From Paraclostridium benzoelyticum (lineage in GTDB: Bacteria > Bacillota > Clostridia > Peptostreptococcales > Peptostreptococcaceae): a stretch of DNA of 33,707 bases. The stretch covers positions 1 to 33,707 of the forward strand of contig NZ_LBBT01000141.1 of assembly GCF_001006285.1 (NCBI RefSeq), given 5' to 3'. The position numbers and the translations under genes are program-made. How positions within the stretch are numbered: position 1 is the first letter of the stretch; every line of letters starts with the position of its first letter. Below, in pieces: positions 25,911-33,707 of the stretch. The notes under the pieces are model-generated. The model was not told the origin of the DNA, ran no database searches, and saw only the letters and a list, made by a program, of their open reading frames with translations.

Positions 25911-27131
25911 TTACTTGTTAATTATTATTTTTGCAAATTTTCTTTTTCCTACTTGTATTATATCTCCAGTTTGTAAAGCTATTTTGTCATTTTCAACTTT
26001 TTCACCATTAAGCTTTATTCCACCTTGCTTTAATAATCTTCTAGCTTCACTTGTAGATGGAGAAAGCTTTAATCCTGTAACTAGCTTTGGTATAAAGAAT
26101 AAACCTTCTTCAGACTCTTCTATAGAAACTTCCATTTCAGCTATATCATCTGGAATATTCTTTTTTTGGAATACAGATTTAAAATATTGCTCTGCTTCTA
26201 ATGCTTTTTCTTCTCCATGATATAGTTTTACAACTTCTTTAGCTAATTTCATTTTTAAGTCTCTTGGATTTACTTTATCTTGTTCTATATCAGACTTCAT
26301 AGCTTCTATTGAATCAGGATGTTCATCTGTAACTAACTCAAAATATCTTATTATTAATTCATCTGGAATAGACATAGTTTTTCCATACATATCATTAGGA
26401 GCTTCGCTTATACCAATGTAATTACCTAGTGATTTACTCATCTTCTTAACTCCATCAGTACCTTCTATTATAGGCATTAATAAAGCAATTTGAGGTTCTT
26501 GATCATACTCTTTTTGAAGAGTTCTTCCCATTAATATGTTAAACTTTTGATCCGTTCCTCCCATTTCTATATCAGCTTTTATTGCTACTGAATCATATCC
26601 TTGCATTAATGGATAGAAAAATTCATGTATTGATATAGATTGATTAGATGCGAATCTTTTCTTAAAATCATCTCTTTCTAACATTCTCGCAACAGTATAC
26701 TTAGATGCTAAGTTAGCAACATCCATGAAATTCATAGTTTGTAACCACTCGCTATTAAACTTTACTATTGTCTTTTCTCTGTCTAATATTTTAAAGATTT
26801 GTTCTTGATATGTTCTTGCATTTTCTAAAACTTGGTCATGAGATAGTTGCTTTCTAACTGCTGATTTTCCAGTTGGATCTCCTATCATGCCTGTAGCATC
26901 TCCTATTATTATAACTACTTGATGTCCTAAATCTTGGAATGCTTTCATTTTTCTTAAAACAACAGTATGTCCTAAGTGAATATCTGGTGCAGAAGGATCC
27001 AATCCTAACTTTATTGTTAATGGCTTATTTTCTTTTGCCGATTTTTCTAACTTTTTAACAATATCTTCTTCTGAAATTATTTCAGCTGCCCCTTTTTTAA
27101 TTATCTTTAATTGTTCATTTATTTCAATCAT
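25911..27131 (-). CDS. tyrS: Tyrosyl-tRNA synthetase
   Basis: 406-residue class I synthetase that charges tRNA-Tyr. The HIGH-type motif is HLGH (52-55, [12 protein letters not shown]), the KMSKS motif is 230-234 (KKMSKSLGN), and the C-terminal S4 RNA-binding domain starts near 340 ([20 protein letters not shown]). The sequence type, with [13 protein letters not shown] and the [12 protein letters not shown] stretch, fits the TyrZ/TyrS2 subgroup. No T-box leader was found in the 188-base gap upstream on this strand. It is divergent from the PBP gene. Confidence 0.97.
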   Translation of the reverse strand: MIEINEQLKIIKKGAAEIISEEDIVKKLEKSAKENKPLTIKLGLDPSAPDIHLGHTVVLRKMKAFQDLGHQVVIIIGDATGMIGDPTGKSAVRKQLSHDQVLENARTYQEQIFKILDREKTIVKFNSEWLQTMNFMDVANLASKYTVARMLERDDFKKRFASNQSISIHEFFYPLMQGYDSVAIKADIEMGGTDQKFNILMGRTLQKEYDQEPQIALLMPIIEGTDGVKKMSKSLGNYIGISEAPNDMYGKTMSIPDELIIRYFELVTDEHPDSIEAMKSDIEQDKVNPRDLKMKLAKEVVKLYHGEEKALEAEQYFKSVFQKKNIPDDIAEMEVSIEESEEGLFFIPKLVTGLKLSPSTSEARRLLKQGGIKLNGEKVENDKIALQTGDIIQVGKRKFAKIIINK

Positions 27132-27282
27132 ATGTACACCTCACACATATTTTTTTTATACTTAGTTAAAAATAATTAATATTGTATCATAGTTAAATGT
27201 TAAATTCAAATAATCAACTAACACTAATACTAATTACATAATATTCATTTTTATCTATAAAATACAAAATTATTCACATATA

Positions 27283-27291
27283 TGATATAAT
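27283..27291 (+). promoter_or_regulatory. Extended -10 element upstream of the PBP gene
   Basis: TG at 27283-27284 followed by one base and a perfect TATAAT (27286-27291), 28 bases before the start codon. No good -35 was identified, consistent with an extended -10 promoter. The sequence is very AT-rich, so caution applies. Confidence 0.42.
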
Positions 27292-27319
27292 ATATTCTTA
27301 TAGTAAGGAGGTTAATTTC

Positions 27320-30052
27320 ATGGGAAATGATAATAATGACAAAAACAAAATACGTAGAAAAAAAGTTAGCTCCTCTAGTACTAAACCTACTGCCTCGTCG
27401 AGGAAATCAACTAAAAACAGTAGTCAAAAAACTAAAAGTATTTCTAAATCTTCAAAGAAGGATAAGTTTAAAATATTTAGAACTGTAGGTGTTACACTTT
27501 TAGTTATGTTGGTATTAGGAGTTGCAGTTTCAACTGCACTAGTATTTGTAGCCTTAAAAGACGTAGAGCCTGTGACAAAAGCTGCTCTTGATAAAAAAGT
27601 TAACACAGTTACAGAACTTTTATATAGTGATGGATCTTTAATGGGAAATCCTCCAACAGATAATAAAAAGGTTCCTATATCTATAAAAGATATGCCAGCT
27701 CATCTTCAAAATGCGCTTGTATCAATAGAAGATGAAAGATTTTATGATCATAATGGTGTAGATTTTAAAGGGCTTGCTAAAGCCACCCTTATAAATATAT
27801 TTACATCTTCTTCTCCTGGAGGAAGTACTCTAGACATGCAAGTTTCTAAAAATTTACTTACTTCTAGTGAAGTATCTGTTGTTCGTAAAATTAAAGATAT
27901 TTATTATGCTTTAGAAATGGATAAGACTCTTACTAAGAGTGAAGTTTTAGAACTTTATTTAAATAGTGCATACTTTGGAAGAGGTGCTATAGGTGTTGAA
28001 GCTGCTGCAAATGCATATTTTAATAAACATGCTAAAGATCTTTCAGTTGCTGAATCAGCTATGATTGTTGGTATAACTCAAAACCCTAATAAATATGCAG
28101 CTTATAACACTGCAAAATTAACAGGTAATGAAACTAAAGATGAATTAAAAGGAAGATTAAAATTTTATGTAAAGAGTGATGGTTTTGATGAACCCACTAA
28201 AGTAGAGTTAGATATGATTGATAAACTTTATGATTGGGGTCTTATACCTGATGATGACACTTTTAAAGAGTTAAGAAACAGAAATATGGTTTGTAGAAAA
28301 GCTGAGCTAAACCCTAATGCTAAACAAAGACAAGAAACAGTTTTAATGAAAATGTTAGAACTTGGTTATTTAACTCAAGAAGAACATGATAAAGCTGTCG
28401 CTGAAAAAATAAATATACAGCTGCCTGGTCAATCTAAAAAACCTGCTTCTACAGTTGAGGACCTTATAGAAAGCAATGTTATAAATAGTCTTATAACTCA
28501 AGGATATACTGAAGCTGAAGCTAATACACTGTATTTTAGTGGAGGTTTAAAAATACGTACTACTATAGATAAAAATATGCAAAGTGATTTAGAAACTGAG
28601 TTTAATAATAGAAATAACTTCCCAGGAACTGAAACTTACAAAGATGGAATTCCTCAACCTCAGGCTGCTATGGTAGTTTTAGATTATCGAACTGGTAAAA
28701 TAAAAGCCTTGATTGGTGGTAGAGAAATTAAAGCTAGAAAAGTTTTAAATAGAGCTACTTCACCACACCAACCTGGTTCTACTATAAAACCTTTATCAGT
28801 TTACACTCCAGCTATTGATAACGGAATGAATCAAGCAGATACATTTAGTGATGTACGTGGAGGATATAAATTCAAAAAAAATAATGACTGGAATCCAAAT
28901 ACTACAACATCTGGTTCTGGAGATATGACAATGCGTAAAGCTTTAGCTAAGTCATCAAATACAATAGCTATAAAAGTAGCTGAACAACTTGCTTCAACTT
29001 ACGATGAAAGTGTTGACGTTATGCTTGATTACCTAAAAAACTTTGGATTATCTGATTTAAAAGATGGACCTGGTGGCAGAGATAGAACATTCCCTGCTCT
29101 TACTTTAGGTGGTATGACAAAAGGAGCTTCTCCTCTTGATATGGCTGCGGCTTATGGAACTTTGGCTAACGGTGGAACTTATGTTGAACCTATAACATTT
29201 ACAACTGTTGAGTCTTCAGATGGGCAAGTGTTAATACAAAACACTCCAGAAGAGCATAAGGTTGTAGACCCTGAAGTTGCTTATGTTCTTACAGATATGC
29301 TTAAATCTGTAGTTAAAGAAGGTACTGGTAAATCAGCTAGCTTTGGTGATATGCCTGTAGCTGGTAAAACAGGTACTACAAATGAAAATAAAGACGCTTG
29401 GTTTGTTGGTTACACACCTTATTATGTAGGTGCTACTTATATAGGTGATGATCATAGAATTGATCCAACTACAAAAGAAACTATACCTCGTAGAGGTGTT
29501 GTTCACGGAAGTGGAACTTCTGCTAAATTATGGTCTAAAGTAATGAATAAAGCGCATGATGGACTTGACCCAATTGATTTTAAAAAAGCAAGTAATATAG
29601 AGTTTTATAATATAAACTTATTGAATGGTAGTATAGTTCCTAAAGGAGCTTATAATTCTGGTATGGCGGCTTTCATAAAAGGTCAAATACCTACTACTCA
29701 TTCTTCTTATACTCCACCGGCAACTACATTGCCTCCTGTAGAAGAAGAAAATAAACCGGAAACGGAAACTCCTTCTCCAGAAACTCCAACTCCAGAAACT
29801 CCTGATCCTGGAGATAATGGAGATAACGGCAACAATAATGGTGGTAATGATAATAGTAATCCAGGTACTGGCACTGACCCAGGAACTGGAGGTGGAAATA
29901 CAGGTGGTGGTACTGGAACTAATCCAGGTACCGGAGGTGGAACAACAGGTGGTGGTACTGACGTAACTCCTACTCCACCTCAAGGTAATAATCAAACTTC
30001 CCCTACTCAAACCACTCAAAAACCTAATACAGCAGCAAAACCAGCTGCATAA
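27320..30052 (+). CDS. Class A penicillin-binding protein (GT51 + transpeptidase)
   Basis: 910-residue bifunctional peptidoglycan synthase. A Lys/Ser-rich cytoplasmic N-terminus (1-52) precedes a transmembrane helix (about 54-78). The glycosyltransferase domain has the catalytic EDERFYDHNG (E137), the GGSTLDMQ motif (168-174; canonical form STITQQ) and KSEVLELYLN. After an insertion of some 65 residues (about 265-335) comes the transpeptidase domain with SxxK at S487-K490 (GSTIK), SSN (545-547) and KTGT (683-686). Residues 791-910 form a low-complexity tail of PETP-type, Gly/Asn and PGTGGG repeats, probably crossing into the wall. The start has AAGGAGG. It ends in a terminator convergent with the spoVA operon. 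PBP1A/2c type, role in vegetative or spore wall synthesis not determined. Confidence 0.97.
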   Translation: MGNDNNDKNKIRRKKVSSSSTKPTASSRKSTKNSSQKTKSISKSSKKDKFKIFRTVGVTLLVMLVLGVAVSTALVFVALKDVEPVTKAALDKKVNTVTELLYSDGSLMGNPPTDNKKVPISIKDMPAHLQNALVSIEDERFYDHNGVDFKGLAKATLINIFTSSSPGGSTLDMQVSKNLLTSSEVSVVRKIKDIYYALEMDKTLTKSEVLELYLNSAYFGRGAIGVEAAANAYFNKHAKDLSVAESAMIVGITQNPNKYAAYNTAKLTGNETKDELKGRLKFYVKSDGFDEPTKVELDMIDKLYDWGLIPDDDTFKELRNRNMVCRKAELNPNAKQRQETVLMKMLELGYLTQEEHDKAVAEKINIQLPGQSKKPASTVEDLIESNVINSLITQGYTEAEANTLYFSGGLKIRTTIDKNMQSDLETEFNNRNNFPGTETYKDGIPQPQAAMVVLDYRTGKIKALIGGREIKARKVLNRATSPHQPGSTIKPLSVYTPAIDNGMNQADTFSDVRGGYKFKKNNDWNPNTTTSGSGDMTMRKALAKSSNTIAIKVAEQLASTYDESVDVMLDYLKNFGLSDLKDGPGGRDRTFPALTLGGMTKGASPLDMAAAYGTLANGGTYVEPITFTTVESSDGQVLIQNTPEEHKVVDPEVAYVLTDMLKSVVKEGTGKSASFGDMPVAGKTGTTNENKDAWFVGYTPYYVGATYIGDDHRIDPTTKETIPRRGVVHGSGTSAKLWSKVMNKAHDGLDPIDFKKASNIEFYNINLLNGSIVPKGAYNSGMAAFIKGQIPTTHSSYTPPATTLPPVEEENKPETETPSPETPTPETPDPGDNGDNGNNNGGNDNSNPGTGTDPGTGGGNTGGGTGTNPGTGGGTTGGGTDVTPTPPQGNNQTSPTQTTQKPNTAAKPAA
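29868..29970 (+). repeat. Imperfect repeat in the PBP C-terminal tail
   Basis: Glycine-rich coding repeat. The peptide unit PGTGGGNTGGGTGTN is followed by PGTGGGTTGGGTDV, an imperfect tandem of about 42 bases, preceded by a shorter copy PGTGTD. Such tracts often change length between strains by slippage. Confidence 0.7.
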
Positions 30053-30094
30053 AAAAAGAACTATATGAGTTAAGTCTCATATAGTTCTTTTTAT
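30053..30094. terminator. Bidirectional terminator between PBP and spoVAE
   Basis: 16-bp stem (arms beginning near 30054 and ending near 30092, core GAACTATATGAG/CTCATATAGTTC) flanked by A and T runs on both sides, placed between convergent genes. Confidence 0.85.
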
Positions 30095-30095
30095 T

Positions 30096-30458
30096 TTATG
30101 GCTTAGCCTTTGGGGTAAATATAACGGCCATTATATATCCAAAAAATATAGCTGCTGTTATACCTCCTGCAGTTGCAGTTATACCACCTGTAAAAATCCC
30201 CATAAATCCATCTTGTTCTATTGCTTTAACAACTCCATTATATAAAGAATATCCAAACCCTATTATAGGAACAGTTGCTCCAGAACCTCCAAACTCTACA
30301 ATAGGCTGATATACACCTAAAAAGCTTAATATTACTCCACTTGTTACATAAGTAACCATTACATATGGTGTTTGTAATTTAAAGTAGTCCATTAATATCT
30401 GAGCAATTAAGCATATAACCCCGCCTACTAAAAATACTTTTAGATACTCTATAAGCAC
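30096..30458 (-). CDS. spoVAE: Stage V sporulation protein AE (SpoVAEb type)
   Basis: 120-residue membrane protein with four hydrophobic segments (about 5-24, 32-52, 60-75, 90-114). Segments such as GGVICLIAQILMDYFKLQTP, VTSGVILSFLGVY and FGGSGATVPIIGFGYSLYNGVVKA match SpoVAE and its paralogue SpoVAC. It contributes to the forespore/spore inner-membrane channel that takes up and later releases Ca-dipicolinate. Twelve bases separate it from spoVAD; it is the last gene of the operon and is followed by a terminator. Confidence 0.92.
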   Translation of the reverse strand: MLIEYLKVFLVGGVICLIAQILMDYFKLQTPYVMVTYVTSGVILSFLGVYQPIVEFGGSGATVPIIGFGYSLYNGVVKAIEQDGFMGIFTGGITATAGGITAAIFFGYIMAVIFTPKAKP

Positions 30459-30470
30459 TTCTTACACCTC

Positions 30471-31484
30471 CTATTCATTTTCTATAACTACAGCATGAGC
30501 TACACTAGGTATACTCTCTTTTTGCAATGTACTTGTAGGTGATAATAATGCCCCTGTTGAAACTAACATAATCTTATTAAATTTTTTAGATTTTAACATT
30601 TTATAAATATATCCATTGAAAACAGATGCTGAACATCCACATCCGCTTCCACCACAATGAACGTCTTGATCATCTATATTAAAAATTTCTACTCCACAAT
30701 CAGTATAAACTTTAGATATATCTAATCCTTTTTCTTTTAATAAGTCTATAGTTATTTGCATACCTAATTTACCTAGGTCACCTGTTGCAATCATGTCAAA
30801 ACTATTTGGGTCATCTTTTGTATCCACAAAGTAAGAGTATATCGTGTCTATAGCAGCTGGAGCCATAGCTGCACCCATGTTATTTGCATCACTTATCCCT
30901 TTATCAATTACCTTTCCTATTGTTATATACTTAACCTTTGGGCCTTGTCCTTCACTAGATATCAAAGAGCAACCAGATCCTGTAACTGTCCATTGAGCTG
31001 TCATAGGTTTTTGACTTCCTAATTCTAACGGAAATCTAAATTGTCTTTCTGCTGTACAGTAATGACTTGATGTCGCTGCAACCACTAAGTCAGCAAATCC
31101 TCCATCAACCAACATCGACCCTAATGATAAAGACAGTGCCATTGTAGAACATGCTCCATAAACTCCTAAAAATGGAATGTTTACTTCTCTAGCTGCAAAT
31201 GATGTTGATAAAAGCTGATTTAGTAAATCTCCAGCAATCATATAATCTATATCATCTACAGACTTATTAGCATTTTTTATTGCATTTTCTATAACCGTTT
31301 GAACCATCTTGCTTTCTGCAAATTCCCAACTTTTTTCTCCAAATAAATCATCATCTAGCTTCATATCAAAATATTCTTTAAGAGGCCCATTCGCTTCTTT
31401 AGGTCCCACTATTGATGATGTAGATATTATAGTTGGTCCATTCTCTAATTTAATAGTCCTTTTTCCTATCCTATTTCTAGCCAC
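30471..31484 (-). CDS. spoVAD: Stage V sporulation protein AD
   Basis: 337-residue peripheral protein with a thiolase-like fold that binds dipicolinic acid. Recognisable parts are the N-terminal FPIxxR-like RTIKLENGPTIISTSSIVGPKE, VNIPFLGVYGACSTMALSLSL, QWTVTGSGCSLIS, MAPAAIDTIYSYFVDT, ATGDLGKLG and VHCGGSGCGCSASVF. Length equals that of Bacillus SpoVAD. It lies between spoVAC and spoVAE with short gaps on both sides and is expressed with them. Confidence 0.97.
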   Translation of the reverse strand: MARNRIGKRTIKLENGPTIISTSSIVGPKEANGPLKEYFDMKLDDDLFGEKSWEFAESKMVQTVIENAIKNANKSVDDIDYMIAGDLLNQLLSTSFAAREVNIPFLGVYGACSTMALSLSLGSMLVDGGFADLVVAATSSHYCTAERQFRFPLELGSQKPMTAQWTVTGSGCSLISSEGQGPKVKYITIGKVIDKGISDANNMGAAMAPAAIDTIYSYFVDTKDDPNSFDMIATGDLGKLGMQITIDLLKEKGLDISKVYTDCGVEIFNIDDQDVHCGGSGCGCSASVFNGYIYKMLKSKKFNKIMLVSTGALLSPTSTLQKESIPSVAHAVVIENE

Positions 31485-31499
31485 CTATATATCTCCTTT

Positions 31500-31937
31500 C
31501 TATATGATGAATTTTATTATGTAGTATATTAATCCACATAACACAGATGAACCTATTCCATACACTAAAACAGGCCCTGCAATCTTAAATAGATTTGCTC
31601 CAACACCCATTACATATCCTTCTCTTTTGTACTCCATTGCAGGTGATACTATAGAGTTTGCAAATCCAGTTATTGGAATAATAGATCCAGCACCTGCTCT
31701 TTTGCCAATTAAATCATAAACTCCTAATCCTGTTAAAAATGCACCTATAAAAATTAAAGTCATAGATGTTGCTCCAGCTGCTTTCAATTTATCTAGTCCA
31801 AAACTCATATAAACATCATTTATAGCCTGTCCAATTACACAGATTATTCCACCTACAATAAATGCTAATATATAATTTTTTACATAAGTAGGTTTTGGAC
31901 TTATTTTATCAACATATTCTTTGTAATTCTTATCCAT
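31500..31937 (-). CDS. spoVAC: Stage V sporulation protein AC
   Basis: 145-residue membrane protein with about four helices after a short hydrophilic N-terminus (MDKNYKEYVDKISPKP). The blocks FIVGGIICVIGQAINDVYMS, TGLGVYDLIGKRAGAGSIIPITGFANSIVSPAMEYKREG (about 70-108) and the C-terminal helix fit SpoVAC, reported in Bacillus to behave as a mechanosensitive channel in dipicolinate release. AGGAGGT precedes the ATG. It heads the spoVACDE operon, which starts just after the sigF terminator. In Bacillus this operon is SigG-dependent; no convincing SigG promoter was identified by eye here. Confidence 0.95.
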   Translation of the reverse strand: MDKNYKEYVDKISPKPTYVKNYILAFIVGGIICVIGQAINDVYMSFGLDKLKAAGATSMTLIFIGAFLTGLGVYDLIGKRAGAGSIIPITGFANSIVSPAMEYKREGYVMGVGANLFKIAGPVLVYGIGSSVLCGLIYYIIKFII

Positions 31938-31989
31938 ATTCTGACCTCCTATTTAATCAATCTATATATAGTTATTATTTAACAAACTA

Positions 31990-32026
31990 AAAAAAATAAA
32001 CCCCTAAATTAGGGGTTTATTTTTTT
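31990..32026 (-). terminator. Terminator of the spoIIA operon
   Basis: Strong hairpin, arms AATAAACCCCT and AGGGGTTTATT with a short AAATT loop and A/T runs on both sides. It follows the sigF stop codon and isolates the spoIIA genes from spoVAC. Confidence 0.87.
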
Positions 32027-32789
32027 ATCCTATATAAGTTTTTAACTTTGACAGTACTTTTTTCTCTATTCTAGAAACTTGTACTTGAGATATATTTAAA
32101 AGTTCTCCTATTTCACTCTGTGTTTTATCTTCAAAATATCTAAGCATTATAATTTGTCTTTCTCTTTTATCCAATTTTCCTAATACCTCTTTTAATAAAA
32201 GATTATCTATAACTTTATCTTCTTCATCTTCACCTTTTAGGCTAATTTTATCAATTAAACATATAGGTGCTCCTTCTTCTTCGTGTATTACTCCATGTAA
32301 GTATTCTACAGAGAAGTTTGATTCTAACGCCATAACCAATTCTTCTTTATCTACTCCTACAACTTTAGATAACTCATCTATAGTTGGCTCTCTTCCTAAC
32401 TTTTTAGTTAGAACTTCAGTTTGTGTTTTAGCTTTTATTGCAACTTGTTTTAAAGATCTTGAGACTTTTATCATCCCATCATCTCTTAAATATCTTTTTA
32501 TTTCTCCTAAAATCATAGGTACTGCATATGTCGAGAATTTAACATTAAATTTTGGATCAAACTTATAAATAGACTTTATAAGTCCTATTGATCCTAATTG
32601 AAATAAGTCATCTCTTTCATATCCTATATTTAAAAATTTAGATACAACACTTCTAACTAACCCTAAATTACTCTCTATTAGTATTTCTTTTGCTTCTTCA
32701 TCCCCATTTTGTACCAGTTGTATTAATCTTAAAGTCTCCTCATGGCTAAGCAATCCCTTTCTTTCTTCTTTATTGGCAGTTATCCCCAT
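32025..32789 (-). CDS. sigF: RNA polymerase forespore sigma factor SigF
   Basis: 254-residue sporulation sigma factor that starts forespore-specific transcription. Region 2 shows DLFQLGSIGLIKSIYKFDPK and FSTYAVPMILGEIKRYLRDDG, region 3 follows (MIKVSRSLKQ), and region 4 has the helix-turn-helix RERQIIMLRYFEDKTQSEIGE. The length matches Bacillus SigF, and the gene order after spoIIAA-spoIIAB separates it from the similar SigG. Ten bases separate it from spoIIAB. It is held inactive by SpoIIAB. Confidence 0.98.
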   Translation of the reverse strand: MGITANKEERKGLLSHEETLRLIQLVQNGDEEAKEILIESNLGLVRSVVSKFLNIGYERDDLFQLGSIGLIKSIYKFDPKFNVKFSTYAVPMILGEIKRYLRDDGMIKVSRSLKQVAIKAKTQTEVLTKKLGREPTIDELSKVVGVDKEELVMALESNFSVEYLHGVIHEEEGAPICLIDKISLKGEDEEDKVIDNLLLKEVLGKLDKRERQIIMLRYFEDKTQSEIGELLNISQVQVSRIEKKVLSKLKTYIG

Positions 32790-32799
32790 AACAAAACCT

Positions 32800-33234
32800 C
32801 TATTCTATATTAGATGAATCTATTTTCTTTTTCATAATAACTTTAGTTCCCTCGCCCTTTTTAGAAGAAACAGTTACTTTATCCATGAAACTTTCCATAA
32901 CAGTAAATCCCATACCAGATCTTTCTAATTCAGGTTTCGATGTATATAATGGCTGCATAGCCATATCTAAATCTTCTATCCCATTTCCAGTGTCTTCTAC
33001 TGTGATAGTTATTTCTCTATCTTCTATCTCACACCTTATATTAACAAATTTTGTTTCATCTTCATCATATCCATGTATTATTGAATTAGTTACAGCTTCA
33101 GATACTGCAGTTTTTATGTCTGCAATTTCATCTAATGTAGGATCTAACTTAGCTGCAAATGATGCAACTATTACCCTTGCAAAACTTTCATTTTCTGATC
33201 TTGCTGAAAACTTTACTTCCACAATATTATTCAT
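32800..33234 (-). CDS. spoIIAB: Anti-sigma F factor and serine kinase SpoIIAB
   Basis: 144 residues from the ATG at 33234, chosen because AGGAGGTG ends just seven bases upstream; an in-frame GTG at 33243 lies inside that site. GHKL-fold kinase motifs: N box [14 protein letters not shown]1 DTGNGI, and the glycine-rich [14 protein letters not shown]. It binds SigF and phosphorylates SpoIIAA. The start overlaps the end of spoIIAA by 8 bases, consistent with translational coupling and matched protein amounts. Confidence 0.98.
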   Translation of the reverse strand: MNNIVEVKFSARSENESFARVIVASFAAKLDPTLDEIADIKTAVSEAVTNSIIHGYDEDETKFVNIRCEIEDREITITVEDTGNGIEDLDMAMQPLYTSKPELERSGMGFTVMESFMDKVTVSSKKGEGTKVIMKKKIDSSNIE

Positions 33235-33583
33235 TTGCAACACCTCCTAAAAAAGAACTTACAGCATCTTCATAAGTGTCATGAATTTGTATTATCTTAT
33301 TCATCCCAGATAAATCAAAAACCTTTTTTACTCTTGAATTTAAATTAATTACAGCTACCTTTCCACCCTCACTAGATATTTTTTTGTATCTACCAATAAC
33401 TACTCCAATACCTGAAGAATCCATAAAATTCATATTTTTAAAATCAAAAACTATATTCTTGATTTGCTTATCTTGTATAACATAATCAATCTCTTCTCTT
33501 ACTTCATTTGCAATATGATGGTCCAATTCTTTACTTAAAAACTCAACTTTTAAGTTTTTGTTGTCTAAAGAAAAATTTATCAT
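33227..33583 (-). CDS. spoIIAA: Anti-anti-sigma factor SpoIIAA
   Basis: 118-residue STAS-domain protein. The phosphorylation site lies in [15 protein letters not shown], with S57 corresponding to Ser58 of Bacillus SpoIIAA. Dephosphorylated SpoIIAA (by SpoIIE, not encoded here) frees SigF from SpoIIAB. The ATG has AGGAGGGGG upstream. First gene of the spoIIA operon, preceded by a SigH-type promoter. Confidence 0.97.
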   Translation of the reverse strand: MINFSLDNKNLKVEFLSKELDHHIANEVREEIDYVIQDKQIKNIVFDFKNMNFMDSSGIGVVIGRYKKISSEGGKVAVINLNSRVKKVFDLSGMNKIIQIHDTYEDAVSSFLGGVANE

Positions 33584-33626
33584 TAGCTTCCCCCTCCTAT
33601 CAAATTTAAAAATGATACTTTTTATT

Positions 33627-33655
33627 CAATTCTATAAATCAGATTATTATCCTTC
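33627..33655 (-). promoter_or_regulatory. SigH-type promoter of the spoIIA operon
   Basis: On the minus strand: GAAGGATAA (33655-33647), matching the SigH -35 consensus RnAGGAwWW at every position, then 11 bases, then ATAGAATTG (33635-33627), matching RnnGAATww in all but the last position. Spacing is within the known 11-12 bases. It lies 44 bases before the spoIIAA start. Activation of spoIIA by SigH plus Spo0A is established in Bacillus and clostridia; a clear Spo0A box was not identified. Confidence 0.72.
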
Positions 33656-33707
33656 AACGAAATTTAAATAGTTTTGTTTTATTGTATCAAAAAACTATTT
33701 ATTAAAA

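Noticed and set aside
27132-27319. T-box leader for tyrS
   Set aside because: The 188-base gap holds no conserved T-box sequence on the minus strand and no strong terminator stem next to the start.
29868-29970. CRISPR-like or mobile repeat
   Set aside because: Repeats are in frame within the PBP tail and encode Gly-rich peptide; no spacers.
29618-30019. Minus-strand frame of 133 codons opposite the PBP tail
   Set aside because: Ser/Thr/Trp-rich product arises from the antisense of the Gly/Pro repeat; no ribosome site.
31938-31989. SigG promoter before spoVAC
   Set aside because: Expected from Bacillus, but no convincing -35/-10 pair at the right spacing could be read by eye.
33656-33707. 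Spo0A box upstream of spoIIAA
   Set aside because: TTCAACGAA resembles the reverse-strand box but differs at two core positions, so it was not listed.

Overview
The window is a low-GC, AT-rich chromosomal segment of an endospore-forming Firmicute. Gene content and order (spoIIA operon, a spoVA operon reduced to C-D-E, a SpoIVB paralogue, YunB, a SCIFF peptide with its radical-SAM maturase, several small Cys-rich proteins) point to class Clostridia, most likely the Peptostreptococcaceae (Clostridioides / Paraclostridium / Romboutsia type). This is a content-based inference; no alignment was run. Nearly all of it is ordinary, tightly packed chromosome: no transposase, phage gene, CRISPR array, rRNA or tRNA was seen, and no gene-free stretch exceeds about 190 bases. 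Most genes lie on the minus strand, so the natural reading order runs from the right end to the left.

Layout, left to right. (1) 1-4272: recJ (cut by the window edge), a UbiB/ABC1-type kinase and a gamma-carbonic-anhydrase-like hexapeptide protein. (2) 4278-6697: SCIFF ranthipeptide cassette (maturase, 47-residue six-Cys precursor), then a TIGR04086 membrane protein and yajC. (3) 6776-11703: queuosine genes tgt and queA around a small membrane protein, then ruvB-ruvA-ruvC. (4) 11838-19516: mixed housekeeping and small genes: BofC-domain membrane protein, an orphan gene, a DUF1540 protein, yebC, nadE, a permease split into two half genes, yigZ, a Nudix protein with a degenerate box, a HEAT-repeat protein coupled to hflX, and a Cys-rich small-domain protein. 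(5) 19606-23566: DUF1461 membrane protein, ABC-F ATPase, a zinc phospholipase C-like protein without signal peptide, and an Amidase_3 cell-wall hydrolase. (6) 23720-30052: unknown small basic-tailed protein, SpoIVB-like S55 protease, yunB, tyrS and a class A penicillin-binding protein. (7) 30096-33583: spoVAE-spoVAD-spoVAC and sigF-spoIIAB-spoIIAA, with a good SigH-type promoter upstream of spoIIAA.

Together the right third is a sporulation block: the anti-anti-sigma factor, anti-sigma factor and SigF of the forespore, the dipicolinate channel proteins, YunB, a SpoIVB-type signalling protease and cell-wall enzymes. The left part is nucleic-acid maintenance (RecJ, RuvABC), tRNA modification and peptide maturation. 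I found no clearly new multi-gene system. The best leads are the unknown 108-residue protein at 23720, the SCIFF maturase coupled to a gamma-CA-like protein, the leaderless zinc phospholipase C homologue with its 27-bp inverted repeat, the coexistence of BofC-like and SpoIVB-like proteins, and the yunB ribosome-binding site buried in the tyrS terminator stem.
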